Source of the DNA: Ceratopteris richardii
Lineage: Eukaryota > Streptophyta > Polypodiopsida > Polypodiales > Pteridaceae
Direction: 5' to 3'
Length of the DNA: 64,000 nt
Assembly: GCA_020310875.1 (NCBI GenBank)
Contig: CM035417.1
Location: 107,804,104 to 107,868,103, forward strand
A program made the position numbers and the translations under genes. The notes under the pieces are model-generated. The model ran no database searches. It saw only the letters and a program-made list of their open reading frames with translations, and had not been told where the DNA came from. The first letter of the stretch is position 1, and every line of letters begins with the position of its first letter. This document shows positions 11,596 to 23,970 of this stretch, one piece after another.

Positions 11596-13135
11596 GATGC
11601 ATATGCATGAGCATGCATGTGTGTGCATGAGTGTGAATATGCATGTGTGTGTATGAGTGCATGAATGCATATGCATGAGAGTGTGTGTGCATGTGATGCA
11701 CAAATGCATGTGCATGTAAGTAAGGAAGTTAATATATGCATATGAACTTAAATGTATGCATGTACATGATTTATATAGACTTAGCATGTGTGCATGTGCA
11801 TGTATGATTGAGTATATGTTTATGCATGTGCATGAGTGTGGTAGATAGATGCATGTGTATTTATGCATGTCTGTGTGAGTGTATATGCATTTATGTTATG
11901 TATGTGCATGTACATATATGAGTGTTGTATGCATGATTGTGTGTTTGCATGTATACATGTGTATGCATGTGATGCACAAATGCATAAGCATGTAGTATGA
12001 TGTATGTATGCATGTGATGTGATGTTTGTATGCATATGAAAAGAGATGCATGCGTGCATGTACATATGTAGTATAGGATAGTGCATGAGCATATGTAGTA
12101 TTTACATGCATAAGAGATGTATGAAGTGTTTGTATGCATGTTATTCATGAATGTATATATGTATGTATGCATGTTAGTATGAATGATGCATGAAGTGCAT
12201 GTGTATGTATGAATTCATGCATGAGGAGTGTGTTTGAATGTGTTGATATTATATTTTAGAATGTTATGCATGTGGTTACATATGAGCATAAGTTAGATAT
12301 GCATGTATTAAGATAGGTAAGCATATATGTTTATGCATATCCATGAATGATGAATGTGCATGTATGCATATAGATAGGTGTGTATGTTGTGTATGTTAAG
12401 ATATGTGATGCATGTATGCAAGTTCATGTTTGTATAGATGCATCTATGCATGTTAGTATGCATGTATGCATGTGTGTTAGAGATATTAGCATGAATGGCT
12501 AATAATGCATGTGTGCATGACTAACTTTTGCATATATGCGAGTTTATGATGTATGTATGCATATGCATATGCAATGTATGCATGCATATGTATGTATAAA
12601 TGCATAAGAGTAAGTGCATGCATATTAGATTTTAGTGCATGTTTATGTATGCTAGTTAATGGATGCTTGTGTATGGTAGTAAGTGTATTTTTTTTCTTAA
12701 TGCATCTTAGTTTTCATGTATGCAAGTGCATATATAATAGATGCATGTGGCTGCATGTGTACATGAGTGAAGTATATATGTATGCATAAAAAACGAATGC
12801 ATGTATAATTAAAGTATGCATATAAAGTGATGAATGTATGTATATGTATTATGCATATTTTATGTATGTGAAATATAAAGTATATATACATAAGAGCATT
12901 TGCATAAACATATGAAAAAGCATGTGCATATTATAGTTAATGCATATGCATATGAATATGAAGAATAGTGTATGCATAAGTGTATGTATGCATCTGCATA
13001 TCTATTTAAGCATGATGTGAACAAATTTGTATACATAAAAGTTAAGAAGTTAGAAGTCTATGTATACATGTGTTAGTATAGGTTTAAGTTATGTATTGAA
13101 TGTTAGATTAATACATGAGTGTTTTATATTTACTA
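11596..13135. repeat. about 1.5 kb TGCATG-rich degenerate satellite
   Basis: TGCATG, GCATGT and ATGCATATG words occur every 10-25 bp throughout, mixed with (TG)n and TATG. There is no fixed period. His/Met/Cys-rich open frames on both strands are by-products. Similar but shorter tracts sit at 56.9-57.2, 58.2-58.6 and 62.9-63.2 kb, in each case between a GA satellite and the small-protein region. Confidence 0.7.
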
Positions 13136-13378
13136 AAATACATACTTATATTTTCTAATGACTTTATCTGTAGATCATTGCGAAGGAGATTACAAGATAA
13201 CGAGATTACAAGATTGAAGCAGCTTATGATAATTAGAAATACAAATTTGTATAGGAATTTTCTTTGGTAATTGTATTAGATCTTATTATAAACTCTTGTA
13301 TAGGCTTAAAATTGATCTTGAAGTTTTTCATACTTTCATTTTTACGATTTAATTAAGAACTATATATTTTGTTTTCAT

Positions 13379-13786
13379 ATGTCTAAGAATTTAGCATCAA
13401 CAAGCGGCTCTATTACTGATAGTAAAGAATTAGATAACTCATTTGTTATAGGAACGCTTCTACCATCACCTATTGATAGTATGATTAGTAATGAAAATAA
13501 AGAAATAGAAATAATTAAAGATCAAATAGTTGATGAAACTTTACATACGGTAGAATATAATCGTAACCTTTCCAGGGTGTTGCCTTTACTTTCTATAGTT
13601 TTACCAGAACCTAATAATAAAGAGGATTTGTTTCCACCTAATTTAAAAAGAAATACTAAATCAAAACAAATGGAAAACGAAATAGTTGATATAATTAAAA
13701 ATAGAATAACAAGGGAGGAAATAATTTTTTCTTCATATTTAGAAGCTTTAGATAAGTATAAGAATGCACTTCCTTACGGCCCATAG
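13379..13786 (+). CDS. small acidic protein, 'PYGP' family, first unit (135 aa)
   Basis: Starts at an ATG (MSKNLASTS..) and ends ..ALPYGP. I do not recognise the family. It is rich in Asn, Lys, Glu and Ile, has no signal peptide or clear membrane segment, and its C-terminal third could be helical. The C-terminal block ITREEIIFSSYLEALDKY matches VTEESLVLISYQEAVARY in the copies at 56.4 and 59.3 kb, and the MSK start and PYGP end match too, although the DNA has diverged strongly. An acceptor-like pyrimidine stretch ending TTTATCTGTAG lies 206 bp upstream. The frame runs antisense to gypsy A's gag-pol but in the same sense as a decayed LTR-end-like stretch at 14.3-14.4 kb. It belongs to an LTR-element relic; whether it is expressed is unknown. 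Confidence 0.55.
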   Translation: MSKNLASTSGSITDSKELDNSFVIGTLLPSPIDSMISNENKEIEIIKDQIVDETLHTVEYNRNLSRVLPLLSIVLPEPNNKEDLFPPNLKRNTKSKQMENEIVDIIKNRITREEIIFSSYLEALDKYKNALPYGP

Positions 13787-13799
13787 TGTTCTACTTTTC

Positions 13800-14231
13800 A
13801 TGAATATAAATATTGCTTCCACTAGTAAAAACCCAGTTAAAAAGAAGATAAATAACTCTTTCATTTTAAAAACACTTTTACCTACACCATTAGAAAATAA
13901 TACTGCTCAAATTAACAAAAATAAGGATAAAATAGAAGAAATAGAAAAAGTAAAAGATATTATTGTATGAGAAAAATTATACACCTCACCTGAAAATTAT
14001 AGAGTATCTAGATTTAAGACTTTTTGTTCTACCACTTTTCCTGAATCCGACGAGAAAGAAATCTTATTTCCACCTATTCCTAATAGAAAAAAGCAATCTA
14101 AAAATAACGAAATAGTTATTATTAAAAAATGTGTTATTGAAGAGAAGCCTAATCCGATTACTGAAGAGGAATTGATTTTTGCAGCATATCATAACGCTAG
14201 GAATATACTTCATAAGAATCTTAGTTCTTAA
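13800..14231 (+). pseudogene. second, decayed unit of the PYGP-family region
   Basis: This stretch repeats the layout of the preceding unit at protein level: NIASTSKN, then NSFILKTLLPTPLE (against NSFVIGTLLPSPID), then EKEILFPPIPNRKKQSK (against KEDLFPPNLKRNTKSKQ), then ITEEELIFAAY near the end. The two units look like an ancient tandem duplication of one domain of about 135 residues. The copy is degraded. Confidence 0.5.
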
Positions 14232-14304
14232 ATTTAATGTAAATAGATTAGAAACCTTTAGCTTTTATCACTCATAAACTAAAATCTCAATCCAAATCCT
14301 GAAG

Positions 14305-14398
14305 CATACTTAGAAGCACCCTGCGTGTAGTCACATGGTTAGGTTAGCGTGACTCTTTTAGATGAACGTCTCTCTCCCTTCACACCCCTCTACGACAA
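14305..14398 (+). repeat. possible decayed LTR 3' end (U5-like)
   Basis: GAAGCACCCTGCGTG resembles TAAGCACCCCGCGTG at the 3' ends of the long LTRs (50.34, 56.24 kb), and the stretch ends CTACGACA followed by ACGGTGATAC, close to GACA + TTTGGTGAACC. If correct, the small-protein region at 13.4-14.2 kb sits inside an LTR in sense, as at 63.5 kb. Confidence 0.3.
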
Positions 14399-14699
14399 CG
14401 GTGATACAGAAATCTGGTAAGAAGTCCCCCTTGAGTCTCGGCAGTCTTCAGTCTTTTCTTTTCTTCAAGTATCCTCGATAATTTCTTCTCTTCTCTCTTT
14501 CTTCAGAAATCCTGCAACCACTTCATATAATCTCCAAATAATCAACCACAACCTAGACGTGGAAAGAAGTTCCACACAGGAGATCCACGGGGTGAGGTCA
14601 AAACAATCGTTAGTACCATTAGAACTCATGATAGAAAAAAGAACACATTAAGCTTAATTATATGTCATACACACATATAGACATATGGAGGAAGTTTTT

Positions 14700-15008
14700 C
14701 TATGCATTAGAAAGAACATCTGCATGGTCTCTTCTCCTTTTCTTCTCTCCTTCCTCTTCTTTCCTTTCTTTCTTCCTCCCATCTCTATTTTTCTTTTCTT
14801 TCTTTTTTTCCTTTCCCTCCTTTTCTACCATCCATTTCTCTCTTTCTTTATTTCTTTTCTATCTCTTTTCTTTCTTTGCTTTTCATTTTCATTTTCTCTC
14901 TCTAGAAATCTCTCTAGAACTCTATGCCACCATAGACACAAACCTCTCTCTCTTTCTCTCTCTCTCCCCCGTTTCTCTCTCTGTATCTAGGCATCGCCAA
15001 AAATCTCT

Positions 15009-15052
<44 letters not shown>

Positions 15053-15110
15053 CACACACACAACTATAGGTGTCCACGCGTTCCTCTCTCTCTCTCTCTT
15101 CCCGTCCGTC
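14700..15110. repeat. CT-rich tract with (CT)n and (CA)n
   Basis: About 400 bp of T/C-rich sequence, with (CT)n at 15011-15048 and a short (CA)n to 15062. The Phe/Ser/Leu-rich open frames are compositional. Confidence 0.75.
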
Positions 15111-16492
15111 AATGAATTCTCTCTCCTTTGTGTGATGCATCGTCGCTAGACCATCCAGATTAACGTCACTAGCGTATCTGTGCCCCTCCCTCTCCGACTT
15201 AGTGGTCAAGAAGACGACGAATCTCTTTGTACGTGTGTCAGTAGTGAACAACAACGACTCCTTTTGACCCCCACGATTGCAGTAGAGTCAATTCTCTCTC
15301 TATAGCATGCAAGGAAGACCGATTCTCACCCTCTATGTGGTGTGCACAGCCGTCAACAGGACCATATCCCTCCATGTGGCTTCTCTCTCTTTCCCAACGC
15401 ATGAGCGGTACACCTCCTCTATCTCTACAGCAGCAATCAAGAAGCCATCGCTCTACAACGCCATCAACTTCTCTTTAATTTCAAGCAATAGAATCTTGAG
15501 GTAATAACAGAAAGAGAAAGTGATAATCCACCCATCATGGAGTCCCTTGCATGTTAAAAATAAGATCTTCCAATATTAGACAACATCGTTCAGTCACTCC
15601 TACTCCACCATGACTACAAACCCAACAAGTCGAACATCCTATAGATTCTCACATGGCATCTCTCTCTCAAGGCTGCCTCCAAATCCACTCTTCTAAGATG
15701 ATTGATGAAAAGACCTTCTCCATCATGAAGCATCCCATGGAAGTATGATTAGGAAAGCGAAACATGAATGAACAAGTAAGGACAAGGAGCATACCTGGAA
15801 AGAAGTTCTACACAGGAGATCCACAGGGTGAGGACGAAGCAAATGATTTTGCACTTATTTATAGGCCCCCCTGCTCCTTTGACTTTCCTCTAGAAACTTC
15901 TAACCTCCTTACTCAACTTTCTAATTCCAGATCACTTGCATGTTCATTTTCTATTTTTGGAAAACCACACCACTTATTTCTATTTTTAATTTTTCTCCTT
16001 TTTATTTTTTTCAGACTAAGGTTTTGGTTTCACACTGGATATTCACAAATTGATTATTTTTAAGGGTTTGACCTAGGGTAAATGCCATTTCCAAGGCTCC
16101 AAGCTAGGGTTTTTGGTCGAGAAAATTAGGGGTTTCCTACAATTACTCTCAAGCATGACAGTTCAAGGCTTTATTTACAATTACAGGCAAAAATCATAGG
16201 GGTTTCCAAGGGTTAAGGCTCAGTTTTCATGGGATAAAGTCATGTTTTCAGGGGGGGTTTTAAGGGTCAAACCTAGGGGTTTATCGATCAAAAGTCAGAT
16301 ATTTACACACACTAGTCTAATGTACATATTTAATATGGTTTTGCATCGCACAATCAATCAAATCGGACAAATCATACATAAAATATATTAGTTTTTCAGT
16401 GAAAATATCACACAAAACTCATGAAACAATGAACTTTGAAAAAGATCAATACACACTCCCTACGGGATTTCATTCCGATATTTGGCCCCACT
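15111..16492. other. non-coding 3' part of gypsy A; 38-bp direct repeat
   Basis: No motif in any frame. A 38-bp segment starting TGGAAAGAAGTTC at 15796-15833 repeats 14560-14597 with two mismatches, 1236 bp apart. 16060-16300 is studded with TAGGGTTT and AGGGGTTT words in no tandem order. Confidence 0.5.
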
Positions 16493-16526
16493 AAACCTGC
16501 ACATCGTCCCGATGGGCCAACCTGCA
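16493..16526 (+). promoter_or_regulatory. 34-bp conserved motif, copy 1
   Basis: AAACCTGCA + CATCGTCCCGATGGGCCAAC + CTGCA. The core CATCG-TCC-CGATG is a perfect short hairpin. The same motif lies at 51803-51836 (plus) and 59877-59910 (minus), in flanks that otherwise have little in common with this one. Role unknown; it may be a cis-acting RNA or DNA signal of the long-LTR family. Confidence 0.6.
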
Positions 16527-17737
16527 AAATCCAAGAGAAGCGTATCAAGGTTCTTTTGAAACACTTTTTACTTTTCTATGTTTTTCTTTTCAAAAATCAA
16601 AGCGTGATCTCATGCACTCCATGCAACTTTATAAAGATTAGTACAAATTTTAGAAAATTAAGTAGATTCAGGCTTCACAAACATCATAGTATGTTTTTGC
16701 ATCTACAATTTGACAAGTAATCACATAAATAAACCGTTGGCTTTCTGGATCTTCTGTTATTCAACTGGTTGAGATCCAACAACTCATCCTAAGTACTAGC
16801 ATATACTAAGTTTCTACTAACCCAGTTTGTAGAATATACCTTATTTCCTCTATTTATTTCCTACTATCTAACTCTCCATTAGATTTCTTTTCTTTTCTTT
16901 TCTTTTTTATTTTTCTTTTTCTCTTCTTTTTTTCTTTTCTTTTATTTTTCACTTCATCTCAGCTCAGCATTATTCTTTTTATCTTTATTTCACAAATCGG
17001 CCTATGTCAAAATCGGGTGCCACTCATGGACTTGTCCACCCGGCCAAGTTTCCCCATCTGTCTGCCGATCCGACATAGCGCACGACATACACAACGTCAG
17101 CCTAGCATGAAATCAACGTGAGCTCGTGGCTCTGACCACTCGAAAAGAGTGACTCCACCTACCTACCGAAACATGCAAGCGCATGACGATAAATAGGTTA
17201 GGCCTATGATGAAACTAGCTACAGCTCGTGGCCTTGATCACCCAACCAAGGTGGTTCCACCCACCTACTAGCCCATCGCAGTGCACTAACAACATACACA
17301 CATATAAGCTAGCTTCAGCATGAAGGTTTTTCATGAATCATGATCCATATGGAGGTAAGATCTTGCAAAGGAAATAAATAGTAGGGCCCAAAGAATCCCA
17401 CTCACTAAGTGTTCAAATCAATCAGCATATACATGCATTCGGTCTAAGCATGCCATCACATTCGCAAGCTTTCATTCTCAAAAGTCTCTAGTCTAGTATA
17501 TGAGTCCATTCATATCATTCCCAGTCGTTCATGATTCATGCAAAACCATAATAGATATTTTCTATCTTCATTCTTCATGATTTTCTTAAATTCATACATA
17601 TCTTTATCACACACAACAATGCAATGCATATGCTTTTTCAGAAAGAAAACAGAACTCAAATCGGAAACATTTCACCTAATCATTTTAGTCCATCTTCATC
17701 TTTGATTGATCTCGCTTTTCTTCAATTTCTTAGTTCA
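16527..17737. other. non-coding DNA with a two-unit tandem repeat of about 102 bp
   Basis: A T-rich tract at 16882-16957 is followed at 17100-17295 by two diverged units (GCCTAGCATGAAATCAACGT.. and GCCTATGATGAAACTAGCTA..), each containing GCTCGTGGC and CCACC(T)ACCTAC. No gene seen. Confidence 0.5.
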
Positions 17738-18700
17738 TTATTCTCCATCAGCATCAGCATCAGTATCATCAACATCGTCTAGGAGTTCCTGCTCAATCTG
17801 ATAGTGTGCATCATTTCCTTTCTTGAAAAAGTTTATCCTCTTTCGTGCAATCAAAGATCTCAAAGGAGTATTGTCTAATTTACAAAGTGCATACGTTCCA
17901 TTCTCAAGCACTGATATTACCACATACGGCCCAAACCATCGTTTAGTCTAATTTTTTTATAGCATCGTACTGAGTATCGAATGTACCATCATACATCAAT
18001 ACACAATCATCTACCTCAATCCTACCTGGTCTAAGCTGACGAGTTTTGTCAAATAGATCTTATTCTTTAACCTTGACTCCTTTAATTTTTGGACTACTTC
18101 TTTCAATTTTTCATTTCCTTGTTCTAACTGCTTTATTCTCAATGATAAAAGTTCTTGTCTCCTCATACCATCATTCCACGGGAGCGTCAACCATGTCACT
18201 ATCTGAGACTTGATGGGGAAGACTAGCCTTTGCCAATACATCAATTTAGCAGGCATGAGTCCTATGGACCGAGTGTAAGTCATCCTATCATCCCATAACG
18301 CGAATGGAAGAAATCTACGCGACTGCTTGATGTCATCGCTGTAAGCCTTAGAGATTGCCTTCACAATGGAAGGGTGACCTCTCTCGATTTTCCCATTTGC
18401 CTCTAGGTTATAGACAGTAGTGAGAGACAATCGAGTTCCATGATGATCAAAGAACTCTTTTGCCTCTCTCGCATCGAACTCTCCCCTATTTGCAACCACT
18501 TTCTCAACATAACCGAATCTCGAGATCACTTCTTCTAAAAGAAATCTGCATACATTGTAAGTCGTCTTCATATGAAGAGCTCGACCAGTCCTCTTTGGCA
18601 AGTCCAATTTATCTCATGTTATCTATCCCTTTGGACATGGTTACAAGGTTGACCAACCACTTGTAATGAATACAAGGAGGGTAAGTATGATGTAATGGGT
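17738..18700 (-). mobile_element. gypsy A integrase region
   Basis: Minus-strand translation shows an integrase core segment (EEVISRFGYVEKVVANRGEF, NLEANGKIERGHPSIVKAI), then a C-terminal part with SVLENGTYALCKLDNTPLR, the usual end of gypsy integrases that contact DNA. No chromodomain is seen. Part of the broken element described at 10184-24562. Confidence 0.75.
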
Positions 18701-18869
18701 CTTTGTGCAACAAGTATCCACAAGACCTCTCACACTCACATAAATCTCTAGCCACCATTAGTCTTCCCTAATCTTCTCATATGTAGCATAGAATCCCGTG
18801 TGATCTACCCATAAGGTCTCATGCATCTCTCTCATCACTTTGCTCTAGAGACTTCTCAAACTCAGTACC

Positions 18870-20450
18870 CTCTATGGACTCTTTACCTTGCCCTTAGCGT
18901 GTCGCCAAATAAGTCCATCCTTCAAGAAAAAGTTGTAAGACTTTTTCTTGATGGATCTATACTTATTTGTGGACCAACCCGGGGAAGTTCTAAGTGTACT
19001 CAGATATCTTCCTATATCTTTCCACTCGCCATCATAATCACTCTCACGGAACTGGTCATATACATATACTAATGGATCATATCTCATCATGTGTGTATCT
19101 CTTTCTACCTCATCATCATCATCAGACTCATCATCAAACTTCCCTCTTGAAAGCATATTAGCCACTGTATTCAACTTCCCAGCTATGTATACAAAGGCAT
19201 GATTTATAAGTTTTACATAAGAGATCCATCTAAGCATAGCAATGTCCGGAGATGAATAATTTGCAATCATGCCAATCAATAGAAGACACTCGGTCTCAAC
19301 TACCACATTCACCCCAATAAAATATTCTTTTTTCGTCTTTAAAGCAGTCACTAGCCCCCATAGCTCTCTCTTTATTTGTGGATATTTTCTTTGAGTGTTG
19401 TGCAAAATCTTAGCACCAAAGCGCACTGCATATCTCTGCCCCTCATCATCATCGTTCCCTATGACCCAACCTATACAAATAGGACTGGTATCAACAGTCA
19501 AAATGACATGCCTCTAACCTAAATAGTCAACATGCTTCAGAATTGGGCTTCAATTAGCAGCTCATTCAATCTACGCATTGCTCTCAAGTGTTTCTCTGTC
19601 CATACAAACTTCTTTCTCTTTTTCAGAAGGTCATATAAGGGGTTCGCAACATGAGCAAAGTGAGGAATCCATATCACATAGAATACACAGGCTCCTAGAA
19701 ACCTTCTCACCTCACTAACATTACGACACACCTCAAAGATCTTGCTAATAGCCTCAACTTTCTGCGGGTATGGCTTGCGACCATAATGTCCACACAGATG
19801 TCCTACAATGAGGACCTCGACAACGCCAAAAAATAGATTTCTCTAAAGAAAGTGTTAAACCCACATCTTCAAATTTCTCAAAGATCTTCTCACAGTCAGA
19901 AATATGATCACTAACAAACTTTCTGCATCCTGAAGCATCTAAACTCTCATCTTTCACTCTTTCCTCACATCCCTTTATCGGGACATCATCAATAAATGGC
20001 CTAGTCACAAATGTTATAAAGTCTCGTAAAACCAGATTCATGGCATTCATCATGTGAGCCACAGAATTCATCGCTCCCTGCAGCAAAGTACACATGCGTA
20101 CAAGGCCCAATGGATTCCTTATGGTCGTGATATCTCTACTCTCTATAGACAACTAAAACTGCTCATAACCTAAAAACAGATCACCCATACAATAGATGGA
20201 ATGCCCAGCAAGCGCTTCAGCAAACTCATTAACTATAGGTCCTGTCCCTATATTCCTGATTGCGACTTTATTTACAGGTTGCAGATCTTGAATGAAACAA
20301 AGTTTCCCATTTTTCTTAGGCACTGTAAAGCACCTATTCGAATATGGAGCCGAGGAGGGTTCCAATATCCGCATGGAAAACTTTTCCTTTAGCAGCCTCA
20401 TCAGCTTAGGTAAGTGAGCCTTTGGGACTGGTATAGGCTAGATATTCCAT
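18870..20450 (-). mobile_element. gypsy A reverse transcriptase and RNase H region
   Basis: RT blocks in order: RCFTVPKKNGKLCFIQDLQP, GDLFLGYEQF, GAMNSVAHMMNAMN and FIDDVPIKG (the Y/F-x-D-D box), then RRFLGACVFYVIWIPHFAHV. RNase H follows with VDTSPICIGWVI, KRELWGLVTAL and a His-containing end AGKLNTVANMLSR. The phrase GAMNSVAHMMNAMN and the IDDVPIKG box resemble gypsy elements of basidiomycete fungi as I remember them; this needs a tree. Confidence 0.8.
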
Positions 20451-21640
20451 GGTATATGTGGCACTATAAATATAATCATGGGAGGTACTTGTTTCGCATC
20501 TGCGCAACCTATCTCATGTGGAAAAAGTGCAAATGCTTTTTCATGTTTTTTGATGGCTTCAATGAACTTCTTTTTCTCTTCATCTCTTAGGAATGGTTTT
20601 TCTCCAAACTTTATCTCTTTAACAGTCTCATTAGTAAAATGATGCCCTATGAGCTCTCGTCGTCTTAGCATAGGATCATCTAACACTCGTAGATACTTTT
20701 TATGACTATCTTCTGGCAATGGCTGAGCTATAGGCTTCACTTTCTTATCCATAGTCTTATACTTCGTGTTTACATTTACTACATGCCTTCTCATGAACTC
20801 ATCAATCATCTCATACTCTTGGATAGAGATAAGCGTAATGATTTCTGATTTCTCATTTCTCTCAAATGCTTGCTCAAGCTCTTCCAAAGTAGTCGAACTC
20901 CTCTCCAACTGGATCACATCCTTAATCCTCTCATCAACTAACATGATTCCTAAATCTTTATAGTGTCTCTCATGAACTTTTCTGAACTTATTTGAAACAT
21001 TCTCTTTCTCTAAGCAAAACAACTTAAATGTAGATGAGTAAATGGAAAAACTCTCAAAATTATGTATAGAATCATGCGAGACATCGAACCAACTCCCACT
21101 ATTGTCCCGCTCCACAGTGGATCCTAACATAAATTTCGCTCAGCAGAAGCCCTGTACTCTCCTTCAGGCATACAGTCATCATGGTCACGAGAGTTAATAG
21201 GTCTCTTTCTTATATTCTTTCTGTTTCTTGAGTGATTTAGGCACACTATCATCACTTGCAAAGAATGACGACCAGATCTAGAACAGATTCGGGCATAGGA
21301 AGATCCATCATCCATTGCCTTAGTCACCATTTACACTTGAGCTATAAAAGGCTGCCCAAGGATAGCCTCATATGAACAACAGTCCTGGACAAAGAAGTGA
21401 AATTCCTCAAAAATCCCTCCTATGGTCACAAGCACAAAGGCGCATGCCCGAAGTAGTGCTCGTGAGCACATATTCGTTGTCCTCATCCTCCATCCATGGT
21501 CTTTATCTATTGGCCACCTAAACTGATCATATAATTTCTTTGAAATTACATTTATTTCTGACCCTGAGTCAATCGAGGCCAGAGCAAAACATGAATCCTC
21601 ATTGCTTCCTAATTTCACCTTCATTTCAAGTGTGCCTCTT
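20451..21640 (-). mobile_element. gypsy A protease and linker to RT
   Basis: An aspartic protease block, ALASIDSGSEINVISKKLYD, lies at about 21540-21600 on the minus strand. Downstream, a linker of about 230 residues leads to RT (VNTKYKTMDKKVKPIAQPLP, HEKAFALFPHEIGCAD, IFIVPHIPWNI), the spacer type that precedes RT in this lineage. Confidence 0.7.
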
Positions 21641-23970
21641 GCCTAAAAGGTCTTGCTAAACTCACTTTCTGTCTTTCTCATCTCGTCATCAGGTGTAATA
21701 GGTCCTAAGGTATTCTTATGGAACCTTGGAACCTCATCATCATCGTCATCAGAAGAGTCACTCAATGCTACCGCTTCAGTTGTCACATGATGATCTTCAG
21801 TTGCTTCCATCTCGACATCTTCAGGTAATGGAAACCTCTTTCTATTGATAAACTTTATAAAGCTTTCCTTGAATTCAGGCTTCACTATGGAGAAGACGTG
21901 CTCCAAGGACATGATCACTTGGCTCTTTAACAGAATATCATTCAGTATCTCTCTCACATCATTTTTCTTTTCCAATTCAAGAAATAATACAGCCTTTGCA
22001 ACCTTCTTCTTTTTCTTCTTCTTCTCTTTATCTTTCTCTTGACTGTTCTCTTGAATTTGATCAGTCTTTTGAATGGGCTCTTGTTCTTTCTCTTTCTCTT
22101 TAACTAGATCTTGAATCTTAATTGGCCCCGCTGGCCTCTTTCCCTCCTTTATTTCCTTCTTCTTTGCGTATTATGCATGACTCCATTTTGTGTCTGGTGT
22201 GCCTATCCTTGTTTTGAACCAAGGGAACGTGGTGGAATATGTGAACCAATTGAATTGGTTGAATATCTCTCTAGTCCCATCAACCACTAAACCAAAATTT
22301 CATTGCCGGATCCTTTGAAACAATAGGCTCTTTAAATTGTACTTTCTTTTCAGGATCTTTAGCCTTCTCTTCATTAGCCTCTTGAATTTGCTTCCTTGTA
22401 ACTCTCCTCTCAAGCTCAGCCTCTTCTTGGCTCTCATCCCTCTTCCTCTTTTCTTCCACATTGGCTATATGTGAATAGACCGAGAATTAATCAACGGGAG
22501 ACTTCCAGGCAGTCTTCTGCATAATCGCATCCCTAGCCCTCACTAAAGCTTCAATAGAATAGTATCTTTGAGGTCAAGGCCTAGGCTCATTCTCATCTTC
22601 CTCCTCTACTAGCTCTAGTTGTGCAGCCGATGTGCTTGCATTATTGCCTGAGAGATTTTCATAACGTTTCTTCATCCCCCCTTTTCCCAATTCACAGGTA
22701 GAGCAAGGCGGGACCTAAAATCACAGAGCTTCTTGTCTATATCTATTACCAATTGATGCTCCTTTGCTAACTTAAGCTCCTTACATGCATACGAGAAATG
22801 CTCTTGTGGGTCGCACCATATGCATCTCTTTGCCCCTCAAAACCCACCAGTCGATCGTCTCTCAAAAGGTCTAGTGTTTCTTTGAAATGTAGGCTTCACT
22901 GGTAGTGTAGGTGTCTATTGGGCAATAGGCTGCATTGGAGGTGCAGGTTGAGGCATCACATAGCCTTGCATATTCAGAATGACCATAGTACCTCTTTGCA
23001 TTGAATCTCCATAACTAGTACTTTCTTGAGGTGGAGTGGGATCCTGATATCCCATAGGATAGACTTTATTATGAATGCTCGACATTTCTTTTGACATGGA
23101 TGCTTACATTGTCATACGATTTTCTATTTGTCGACTGAGAATCTCAAGCTGTAGCTCCATTGGTGATCACGAAGTGGATGCAACATTAGCGGAAGCCGAT
23201 GCTGCAGGCATGTTCGGGATTGCTGGAAACGAAGCTTCTCTAGGTGGTTGTCGAGATACTACTGGAGATCTATCATATAATATTGCGTGGCGTTGCCTCA
23301 TCTGGGAAACCGCTTCCACTTCTCTCCTCACCACGGCCCAGTTTTCTGTCAACCCAAACCTCTTACCAAGCTCTACTATCCTTCTCTTGACCTCAGTACT
23401 GTCTTCAGGACTTAAGATCTTACGGAAGGAAATGACTAGATCAGGCTTCAATGCATCTAGATCTGCCTGTGGAAGTTGGGCATGTCTACTCAAGAATTCA
23501 TTTAATAGATGAGTCACGGAAGCAGTGGGTTTTGGGGAGTTTAACCACCTTAGGAACCCCTCTCTACTATGTTAGGAAAAATCTTCCAAATTAAACAACT
23601 TATGTAATTCTTTTCTGAACTCCACCCAGGGCTTTGCTATGTGCGCTCTAATAGATGCTAGGATAGATCCTAAAACTACGAGTGTGAAGTAATGTGCAAA
23701 AACTTCTTCAAGTAGACTATAGATCCGTCCCTATTCCTCAAAAACATCTAGGTATTCAGTCACATTTAGACCGTAAACTTACCCTTCTCTCTCAAAACTA
23801 CTTGGACTACATGAGCCCCCTGCTTCTCTATTACTAATTCCTTGAATATATCCTCCATCTCTCTTCTCTGCTCTATCCTAGAGCTAAGAACGATGTCCAG
23901 TGTGAGTGGCTCTACTATCTCTCTTAGCTCGGAGTAGAGATTAGAGAAGAAACTCGATGGGTCACGAGCG
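21641..23970 (-). mobile_element. gypsy A gag region
   Basis: A gag-like segment (LSRHAQLPQADLDALKPDLV, LGKRFGLTENWAVVRREVEA), then a Pro/Gln/Met-rich linker, then one zinc knuckle CIWCDPQEHFSYAC at 22783-22826. That is a C-x2-C-x4-H-x4-C pattern. After it comes a long Lys/Glu-rich charged stretch with a codon-repeat tract near 22005-22035. Confidence 0.65.

Noticed and set aside
11395-12172. His/Met/Cys-rich frames resembling metal-binding peptides
   Set aside because: They follow from the TGCATG and (TG)n satellite and occur in several frames at once.
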